Source: Myrica gale (lineage: Eukaryota > Streptophyta > Magnoliopsida > Fagales > Myricaceae). From it: 64,000 nucleotides of DNA. A model generated the notes under the pieces. That model was given only the letters and a program-made list of their open reading frames with translations, ran no database searches and had not been told where the DNA came from. The translations under genes were made by a program, and so were the position numbers. The DNA is taken from contig OZ005617.1 in the NCBI GenBank assembly GCA_963930655.1, positions 12,313,568 through 12,377,567 on the forward strand. Reading direction: 5' to 3'. How positions within the stretch are numbered: position 1 is the stretch's first letter; every line of letters begins with the position of its first letter. Shown here piece by piece: positions 56,443 through 64,000 of the stretch.

Positions 56443-57536
56443 GACGTATTTAACTCGCCTGTAGGCGAAGATTCACATCAAAACTCAAGAAGACCGAGGT
56501 AAGTGGAAGTAAGTGGAAACCTACTCTTTTCGAAAACTGGAACGGTACAAGACATGGTTTTCATGAACAAGCATGACATTATAAGCAAGCATGAACACTC
56601 ATTTTATCAAGCATGACATGACATGAGCATTTGCATTATTTCTTGAAAGAAAAAGAATTTTTTGTGCAAATGAAGTATGAAAGAGTTTTTATGACAAGTT
56701 AAGTTAAGGGGCTTTGGTCGGTACCGTACCAAGTTAAGAAGGTACATCCATACTGAAGGACGTTTAGGTGAAGGGTGGATGTTAGTTAGGACGCCCATAT
56801 TGAAGGCCATTTACGTGAAGGTTGGGTAAGTCCTTAAGGTCTGTGCAACCACACTGAAGGACGATTGAGACAAAGTGTGGATCTCTAAGGGTCGTGTCTA
56901 GCCATCAGGCCTGAGGCCACTTTAAGGGCTAGCTCGACCAGATGTTATGTCTCCAAGAGAAAGAGGGGACGATTCCAATGGGAACGCACAACCCTGACTT
57001 CGGGGGTTAAATGGAGTGTAAGTAGCCCACAAGAAAGAATTCTTTCCATGGACCAAGTGTCATTTAAGTACAAGTAAATGTTTTCAAGAGCAAGAGCATG
57101 CATGCACATTAAGTTTCACGATCATTCATCATTTTCATGTTTAGGTCATAAGCTCATATTTACAAGTTCACGTTTTCCCTTACTGAGTCTTTTGACTCAC
57201 AGTTTTAAAAATGTATCATTCCAGATGTTTCAAGTGAAAGCAGTCATAAGGACTTTTTGTCTTGAGAGAGAAGACTTCCCATGTATTTTTGATATTCTGA
57301 CTATTGATCGATGTGATCTGTCACTTAGGAAATGTTTAGTTCCTATATTATGTAATTAAAATGTTACTCTCCTATTTATGAGGTTAGTCATGTAAGTTAA
57401 GTTATGAAGATTCCTTTGGTCCGTCTCTCTCTCAGTTATATTTTCGCTGTTAAGTATGATTAAGTTCGCTGGAGCATTCTCTCGAGGTTGCTTGCGGCTG
57501 TCATTGGCCCTTCAGGATAGCGTTTGGGGCGTGACA
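56443..57536 (+). repeat. Tekay element 2, 3' LTR remnant (last 1094 bp)
   Basis: Homologous to 50955-52042 of the 5' LTR, starting at GACGTATTTAACTCGC. Contains its own copy of the degenerate array (56750-56880) and the hairpin at 57184-57199. The first 2.25 kb are missing. Confidence 0.9.
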
Positions 57537-57541
57537 CATAC

Positions 57542-58890
57542 TCAAAATATAAACCAAATATAAAACTATATGAAATGTCCAAAATAAAAATAACTTAACT
57601 AAAATAACAAATAACATAACTAGACCAAATGTGCTCAAAATATAATATAAAAAAATATCGAATAACATTGTATAATAATCGTGGGAGCTACTAATCCGCG
57701 AGCATGAGAGCCTCATGGACTTGCTTCCTGTGCTCCTCCATCTCCCCAACTCTCTTAATGAGGACGGCCAACTACTTCGAAGATGCGACGCCTTTAGATC
57801 AAACTGAACTGACTCCACCTCCAACCTCAACTGAGAATCTTACGTGCTGGCCTTAGCCTCCAGGGTCCTGATTCGAGCACTAATATTACAGAGCACCTGA
57901 TGCGTAGGCCGCATCATCTCTCGTACTGCAACACTCAACTCTATCTTCAAATCCAACACAGAGAGATTTGCCCATAGCGGTCACTTGTCTGATTACCTTG
58001 GGTCGAATTCTGACCGGGGTCACCCGACTCAAACTGTGGAGGCTACTCCTGGCATCTCAAAGTAGCTGCCTGCACCTGCTATCGTTTTAGCCATCGAACA
58101 GGACAATGTAGTCTTACTAATGGGCAGAAGTGGATGTCCCTTTGACTCTTCAGTGCCCTTAGGTACTAGCATTGCATGAAGGAATTGCGTTAATAGAAGT
58201 TTGTACGAAAGTGCTAATAAATCATGTGAGAGGGCCTCTGGTCGGATTGACATGAATATATACGTAGCCAGATCAACTCATGTCTCGCGTACCACCAGCA
58301 ACATAAGCTCAACCCGTGCAATCGGACACTCTGTAGTGTGGTTCTTGGGTCGATGAAGTACACGAAGATGAGGTGCATGATGCGCCAAAAGGGAAGCAGG
58401 TGCCATGGTTCATGTTGCTTCATCCACCACCACTATATACTGACCCTGCATCGTTCGAAATACCTCAGATGCAGGAGGCCAGTCCTCCTCAGGAAGCCCT
58501 ATCATCAGGAAAGCATCCAAGGGCCTCTCATAGCCTACAAAGCTCGCTATCTGATCCGGCAAAAATTTGACCTGAGTGTGTGCAGATAGTGATTTCCCAA
58601 GCAGCATCTGAGATGTTGGGCAGCAGAATAACCGCAGCGTAAAACTTTCGGACCATATCCATAGAGGCAATACCTGTCCTCTGCAAGTAAGACCCCAAAC
58701 CTTGAGCCTCTACAACCTCAGGAAGCGATCAATCCTCCAATATCACGTCATTGAAATCTTCCAGGATGTCTCGTCGCTCAATAACGATCGATCGCGATAA
58801 TCTCAAGGCCTGATCTGCTCCAAAGATAAGGGTAACTCAGCTTCTGCCTGACTGTTGGAACCCTCACCCACAGTGCGGTGACGCTTGCTC
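57542..58890 (-). pseudogene. Decayed ORF of a gypsy-like element (possible third ORF)
   Basis: Read on the minus strand from 58890 down. Several short frames (58670-58410, 58253-58029, 57830-57690) line up as one eroded coding region: VDEAT...FRTMQGQ, then SHDLLALSYKLLLTQFLHAM and GHPLLPISKTTL, ending in a charged, coiled-coil-like part (RIRTLEAKAS, RLEVESVQFDLKAS). This resembles the putative plant transposon protein often found as a third ORF in Tat/Athila-lineage elements, but the match is weak. Stops and frame changes are frequent. Downstream AT-rich DNA continues across the Tekay insertion to 48701. Confidence 0.3.
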
Positions 58891-59399
58891 ATGTTTAAAT
58901 ATCATGCCAAAATCCATTCGCAAAATTAAAAAAGATTTTGCACGAATAGGAAATAACGTTCGTACAATTAAAAAACGTGTTCCCACAACTCACAAATATT
59001 CGCATTGTGAAACAAGCTTTCGCAAGAATAGCATAGACATCAAACGATTTGGAGAAACGTCACCGTTTGACATTAAAAAATGTCTCGACGGAAAGAAACA
59101 ACCATCCAGACAACTTGAAAAAAAATGACGTTTTCACAAAAGCATCCCAACGACTAAGTTTGTGCTCCCTAATAGAATGCTAAAGAATATGTTTAAATTC
59201 TAACTAATTTGAAGCTACGTGACATGGTAAAAACAATGAAGTTTTCACTGAATACGTCCGAACCCCTCACCAAAGTCGTCCGGACCAAATACAAATGAAA
59301 CAATGATTTAAAAATTAATATAAATAGAAGTCTGAACATCAATCTACAAACATCGACCTTTACACCAGATTGGAAAATTCTCTTGCCTTAGCATTTCTA
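58891..59399. other. Gene-free, repeat-like DNA
   Basis: No supported gene. Contains GTCCGAACC and GTCGTCCGGACC words near 59255-59282, like the CCGTCCGGACGG motifs at 47150-47264. Confidence 0.35.
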
Positions 59400-60076
59400 A
59401 CAGAACACAGAAGATAACGACTCAGAAATTCCATTTTTAGCCCAAGGTCGTTCCTTGAACAATTCTTTTTTATTTTAATGATAACAAGCTCTTCATACTG
59501 ACTTTGAGGTTTTTAGAACTTGATATTGTCAATCCAAAATGATTTCCAAAAGGACTGAAAATCTCTCTATAAAAGTATCTCACTGTTCTATAACATCGTT
59601 GCATTATCTAAGATATCCATAGTGTTCAGTGCAGGTGTTCGAAGATGATTTGGGGTGAAAATGACACTTTCAAGTTGCAGAAAAATCTCTTCACCATTAA
59701 TAGTGTCGACTCATGCCACTAATACCCGAGGGCTACTATGATGGTGTCTACACATATGAAGATGGTGTCGACACATACCATAAACACCCGAGAGCAAAAT
59801 TCCAGACAAGCTCGTCTTTTTTATTTAAGACGTCTAGGGCACCTCTACAACGGTATAATAAAACATCTTGGGGACCAAATAAGTCTAGAGGACTATAAAT
59901 AGAATATGATGGAGAGAGAAAAGATAAGAACTTGCATCATCATTATATGACCTAGCCTCCCAAGAGAGAGAAAGAGCTTGAAGAAGATTCAAGAACACAG
60001 ATCCCATTAAAGAGACCACTGCCACCCGTTTAGACAAAAAGCTTTGATTCTCGTACTTTTTCTTCTTCCTCATTAT
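59400..60076 (+). mobile_element. SIRE-like LTR fragment (plus)
   Basis: Begins with TTAGCCCAAGGTCGTTCC...ATTTTAATGATAACAAG, homologous to the start of the minus-strand LTR at 23250-23190. TGTCGACACA-type words occur at 59703-59795, and a TATA box in GACTATAAATAGAA follows at about 59892-59901. It is cut at 60076 by a Copia LTR. Confidence 0.5.
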
Positions 60077-60679
60077 TGTGTTAGAGCGAAAGATCACAAC
60101 GGAAGTGATCTGCCTCCTTCAGATGCACGCATTCTGCCTCCTTCAGATGCACGCATACAGGTTGAGAGAGAGTTAGAGAGAGATTTTGTAGAGAGAAAAT
60201 CTCAAGTCAAAATGAATTCGTCTTCTCTCAAATGAATTTCTGAGCTATTTATAATGGTTGGCTCAGAACTCAACTGTGCTTATGCGTGAGATCTTTTGGG
60301 ATCTCAAATCTCGACCGTTGGATCATCATGAAAAACTCTTTTTCATTAAACCCCCTTATATTTTGTAATCTGAATTTATTGGCTTCTACAAATTATGATA
60401 ATGTCTATTAACATACTAAAATTGACCCCCGAGATAATGAGATTGTTTTTGTGAAATCCAATTTGCTAACAATTATATGCTTATTTATCCTTCCACCAGA
60501 ATAATATCACCGATTAAGTCTCTAGCTTATATAATTCTTAATTCTCAGTCACTAGTTGGACTCCCAAAAAAATTCAAAATAATATTCACAAATAATTACT
60601 TTATATATTATATAAGTAAAAATCGTGAAAACATTTTTCACAAAATCTCGCTGCGACTCGTTTTGACTTGAGTCCAACA
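60077..60679 (-). mobile_element. Copia 3' LTR (603 bp, minus)
   Basis: On the minus strand it starts TGTTGGACTCAAGTC at 60679 and ends GCTCTAACACA at 60077. A TATA box (TATAAATAG, 60245-60253 on the minus strand) and a GAGAGAAAATCT leader-like stretch support the orientation. It follows the Copia 3' non-coding region, so it is the 3' LTR of the element whose pol occupies 61907-64000. A direct repeat of TCTGCCTCCTTCAGATGCAC lies at about 60108-60155. Flanks ATTAT and ATATA do not match. Confidence 0.6.
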
Positions 60680-61110
60680 ATATACAGACATAATGAATAT
60701 ACTACCTCATCTAGAGACTGGTGGATTCCATATTGAGCAATTATACAAATTCACTTACTATGCACAAAGCCCAACATTATATGGAATATTTGATATGCAA
60801 AGATAATCACCAAATGACTTATTCAAAGCACAAGCACACAACAAGAAAACCTGCATAACTCTCTCAAGTCTAAGGACAATATAAGCTAATTGTATTGAAT
60901 ATCATTCTCTACATCATTGATCGTTACCATAAGGTATCCATATTTGATCTACTTCAGTGCATGTACTCTTACATTGCACCCACTCGTCTGCTTAAGTTCA
61001 CCACCTTAATGACTGTGTCCATCATTCTATCTTATAGAGGCACAACGAGTGTAGACCTATTTGTACATTTATCATAATTATGCAAAAATGATTGGTTTTG
61101 AAGGGCATAC
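60680..61110 (-). other. Copia 3' non-coding region
   Basis: On the minus strand this aligns with 46340-46740: GTACAAATAGGTCTACA, GTCATTGAGGTAGTG-like and ATTTGGTGATnATCTTT-like stretches occur in both in the same order. It lies between RNase H and the 3' LTR in both elements. No ORF. Confidence 0.55.
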
Positions 61111-61311
61111 ATCTAACATATTGTGCTTTACAATTGCACATCTTGCTTAAATATCCATTCTTTATTACTTCATTTATCTATTAATTATAAAACACTTGAG
61201 TGTGGGGATACATTTGGGCCTACCCATGAGGATAGAATAAATCTCACTTTGGGTTGTTGGGATTTGTTCTGAAAGTTGAAGCGTGACCTAGGAAAATGCT
61301 TGTTATGGCTA

Positions 61312-61331
61312 CTTAGCACCAGAAAGCTAAG
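61312..61331 (+). other. LTR hairpin, fifth copy
   Basis: CTTAGC, loop ACCAGAAA, GCTAAG: a perfect 6-bp stem followed by GTGCGATTACTATT, as in the other copies. Confidence 0.55.
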
Positions 61332-61511
61332 GTGCGATTACTATTGGTTTATAATGGATAAAGCCCAATGAAGGAAATAGTATTGGGGGTAGACGTAGGT
61401 GTTAGTGTATTTTTGTATTGGCAAAATTTGTGTCTAAATATGTCCTTATCGAGTTGTAAGTGTCTTTCCTATGTCGTTCAAGATTTTACTTTGTGTTGTG
61501 TCCAAGATGGT

Positions 61512-61665
61512 CTGACGTTCGACTACCGCTCGAGCGAGATATAAAGTTTTCTTACGGAGACTTTCTACTCGACTGATGCTCAACCACCGCTCGAGTGAGG
61601 CTTGACTATTTCTTACAGAGACTTATTACTCAACTGATGCTCAATGACCGCTTGAGCGAGCCTTA
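61512..61665 (-). repeat. CGCTCGAGC array, 61-bp period, three units
   Basis: CCGCTCGAG or variants at 61526, 61587 and 61648, exactly 61 bp apart. On the minus strand each unit reads CGCTCGAGCGGTnGTTGAGC followed by ATCAGTCGAGTA and a TCTCTGTAAGAAA-like tail, alignable with the Athila LTR units. Confidence 0.8.
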
Positions 61666-61906
61666 ACGAATTTTGACAGAGACTTCATGTTTGACTGTCA
61701 ATCAGAGCTTGTATGTCAGAGTTATACCAAATTACGAAGTAATGTCGAAACTGTCCAAAATTGCCCAATTGACTTCATTTTACACTTAATGCCTTCATTT
61801 GAATCCTAAATCAAAACATTAGAATAATGAGTACATTTAGGCACCAAATAAGTATAAAAGACTAAACATTAAGGGAGAAAAATTATGACATTTTGCATTC
61901 TCATCA

Positions 61907-64000
61907 GCCCAACAAATAGTTGTACCACCAAGAGTATACACAAACCCGGTAGTACTCTTCCTCCTGTCAATATCACCTACTAAATCGGCATCCACGTAGC
62001 CATGCCGCTGTAAGTCTCCTGATGTGAAGTAATGGGATTTATCTGATGAACCCTTCAAATACCTTAGGATCCACTTGTCTGCTTCCCAATGCTGCTTCCC
62101 TGGGTTACTCATGTATCTACTCACAACTTCCACTGCATGGGCAATGTTCGGTCTCGTACAGACCATAGCATACATCAAACTTCCGATAGCCGAGGCGTAT
62201 GGTACTATCCTCATGTAGGCCTTCTCTTCCTCTGTCTTCGGTGACTGGTTCTTAGTTAGTCTAAAATGACTACCCAAGGGTGTGGTCACTGATTTAGCTC
62301 CATCCATTCTAAATCTGCTAAGGACCTTATTCACGTACTCGGCCTATGAAAGGTCCAATATCCCTTTTGCCCTGTCCCTGGTGATTCTCATACTTATGAG
62401 TTGTTTTGGAGCACCCAAATCTTTAATTGCAAACAGCTCAGACAACTGCCTCTTGAGATTGCCAATCTCCTTCATGCTTGAACCTGCAACGAACATATCA
62501 TCTACATATAGCAACAAGATGATATAAGAATTCTCAAAACTCTTCACATAACAACAATGATCAGTATTGCGCCTCATGAACCCAGTATTGCACTTGACCT
62601 TTCTTTTGTACACAACCTGCTAATTAAAAATCACATTACGACTTCTAATAATTTTCCAGTTTTGATCATCCCAAAAACAATAATCGAACTCCTCATCTCC
62701 ATAGCCAAAAAAGAATCACTTCTTAGACTTTACTTCTAGAATCAGACTTAATATGGATATATGAAACATAACCAAAATTTTTTAAGTGGGAAATGTTTAC
62801 CTCCTTTCATCTCCATAACTCTTCTGGCAATGCAGTCCAAGGGACCTGACGACCCTCGATTGATGAGGTAAGCAATCGTGCTCACCACATCTACCCAAAA
62901 TGTTTTTGGTAAACTAGAGTGCAGTCTCATACTTCTTGCATGCTCAAAAAAGAGTTCTGTTCATGCGCTCTGCCATGCCATTCTACTGCGGCATCCCACG
63001 AATAGTTTTTTTCATCCTAATCTCGTTTATAGCACAATACTCCTTGAAATCCTTATTAGTGTATTCTCTTCCATTGTCTGATCTCATGCACTTTCGCTTT
63101 AAACAAGTTTCTGTTTCTACCATGGCTTTCCACCTCATGAGACAATCAAATACATCAGATTTCTCTTTCAAGAAATAGACTCGTACCTTTTTGCTTGACT
63201 CATCAATGAATGTGATGTAGTACCGCGAGCCTCCAAGAGATGCCACTGGGGAGGGTCCCCGTAAGTTTGTATGCACCAGCTCCAGTCTTTCAGACTTCGG
63301 TGTCCTGCAAATCTTCAGGAAACTGACCTTTTTCTGCTTGCCCAAAATACAATTCTCGCACATATCAGAGCTCACTAATTTCAGGTATGGTAGTTTACCT
63401 TTTGACATAAGTACTTTCATCCCTTTCTCACTCATATGACGGCCTGCAATGCCATAAAGCTGAGTGAGCACCTGCATCTGCAATCGCAACAGTATCCCTT
63501 TTACTTGTGGTCATGTAAAGAGTGTCAGTCTTATCTCCACGAGCCACAACCCTAGCTCCCATACTAACCTTCCACATTCCTCCATGAAAGTTAATTGCAT
63601 GCCCTTCATCATCAAGTTGTCCCACAGAGATCAGATCCTTCTTAGCTTTGGAATAATCCGAACCTTCTTTAAGTTCCATAACGAATCTGTGTGTATCCCA
63701 ATGCGAACATCACCCATGCCCACAATATCTAACGGTGTGTCGTCAGCCAGATACACCTTTCCAGAATCTCCAGCAACATAATTCTCCAAGATTTTGTGCC
63801 TTTATGTAGTTTGAAAGGAAGCTCATGAATCCAATACCCAAGGGTCAATGGGACTATAAACAGAAAGGAGTGGGGCATCTTCCACTATATTTGCGGAGTC
63901 ACTCTGTTTCTCCTTCTTTAGTTCCCAACAATTCTTCTTCAAGTGACCTGCCTTGCCACAGTTCCAACACTTTGACTGTTGACCCGACTTTGAATTGCTT
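61907..64000 (-). pseudogene. Copia gag-pol, broken (TNT1/Tork-like), runs off right edge
   Basis: From the right edge downward on the minus strand: CCHC knuckle CWNCGKAGHLKKNC (about 63965); protease WVLDS with TGA replacing the Gly of D-S-G; KDLISVGQLDDEG and GRHMSEKGMKVLMSKGKL (GAG pre-integrase); integrase with CENCILGKQKKVSF, HTNLRGP where the catalytic Asp of HTDLWGP is Asn, and RSDNGREY; then MRLHSSLPKTFWVDVVSTIAYLINRG. The first half of reverse transcriptase is missing; the rest has the catalytic YVDDMFVAGSSMKEIGNLKRQ. RNase H follows with SAIGSLMYAMVCTRPNIAHA and YVDADLVGDIDRRKSTTGFVY, cut at 61906 by an inserted LTR. At least six stops or shifts. Normal length is about 1300 residues. 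Confidence 0.88.

Larger units (their letters stand above)
48702..57536 (+). mobile_element. Ty3/gypsy Tekay/Del element 2, decayed, 3' deletion, TSD CATAC
   Basis: The 5' LTR is 48702-52042; the last 1.1 kb of the 3' LTR is 56443-57536. CATAC at 48697-48701 and 57537-57541 is a perfect target-site duplication, so both outer ends are original although the inside is damaged. The interior holds gag, protease, RT, RNase H and part of integrase; the end of integrase, the chromodomain-like tail, any extra ORF and the first 2.25 kb of the 3' LTR are deleted. A TRIM sits inside pol. Confidence 0.9.
61111..61906. mobile_element. LTR-like insertions in the Copia RNase H region
   Basis: Two parts. 61200-61445 (plus) carries the same hairpin and GTAGACGTAGG module as the SIRE-like LTRs. 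61450-61906 carries a three-unit CGCTCGAGC array (minus sense) and ends on the minus strand with TGATGAGAATGC, immediately inside the Copia RNase H frame. A plus-strand TATAAAAG lies near 61852. No target-site duplication was found, so the left border is uncertain. Confidence 0.4.

Noticed and set aside
58338-58589. Plus-strand frames at 58338-58589
   Set aside because: They oppose the minus-strand remnant that carries the recognisable peptide order; composition gives no support.

Overview
The window looks like a chromosome segment from a eudicot plant. I see one intron-containing host gene; almost everything else is transposable-element DNA, mostly LTR retrotransposons nested in one another. 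There are no bacterial-type operons, rRNA, tRNA or CRISPR arrays. The plant assignment rests on GT-AG introns in an ankyrin gene of a plant-specific type, Athila and Tekay/Del-type Ty3-gypsy elements, Copia elements, primer-binding sites for plant initiator-Met and Asp tRNAs, and plant hAT elements.

Layout, left to right. 1-3791: a decayed hAT DNA transposon on the minus strand, its 3' end beyond the left edge. 4830-7807 (minus): a three-exon gene for a 172-residue ankyrin-repeat protein resembling Arabidopsis phytochrome-interacting ankyrin-repeat proteins. 8686-9111: a small hAT MITE whose ends match the large hAT. 9534-9916: a TRIM-like pair of 98-bp repeats. 10714-10985: a second MITE candidate. 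11244-13750: two SIRE-like Copia LTRs in tandem. 13751-23305: a minus-strand SIRE-like LTR split by a circularly permuted Tekay/Del element (14066-21704, order pol, extra ORF, LTR, gag). The split point carries a 205-bp direct duplication. 24401-26690: a solo LTR with target-site duplication (TSD) TATCA.

28896-46820: a degenerate Copia element split by a full-length Athila-type element (31129-46007, TSD CTGAT, two LTRs of 1488 bp, one in-frame stop in an otherwise open gag-pol). That element is itself interrupted by a 4.9-kb Tekay-type solo LTR (32725-37617, TSD CATCT). 46842-46993: a foldback MITE with a 9-bp TSD. 47271-48337: another SIRE-like LTR (minus). 48702-57536: a second Tekay/Del element (TSD CATAC), decayed and internally deleted, holding a 484-bp TRIM (53842-54325, TSD ACTAG). 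57542-64000: remnants of a minus-strand gypsy-like ORF, SIRE-like LTR pieces, and a minus-strand Copia element running off the right edge.

The most interesting signals are not genes. (1) A hairpin with compensatory stem changes recurs in five SIRE-like LTRs. (2) A 61-62-bp tandem unit built on CGCTCGAGCG is shared by the Athila LTR and a different repeat. (3) Several unrelated LTR families carry clustered TCGA-core palindromes just upstream of the TATA box. (4) An intact extra ORF with seven EEDP repeats lies between pol and the LTR of the permuted Tekay element. (5) That element is bracketed by a 205-bp duplication, as if a one-LTR circle had been captured. All TSDs and repeat boundaries were read by eye; family names come from recognised protein motifs and typical sequences, not from a database search.
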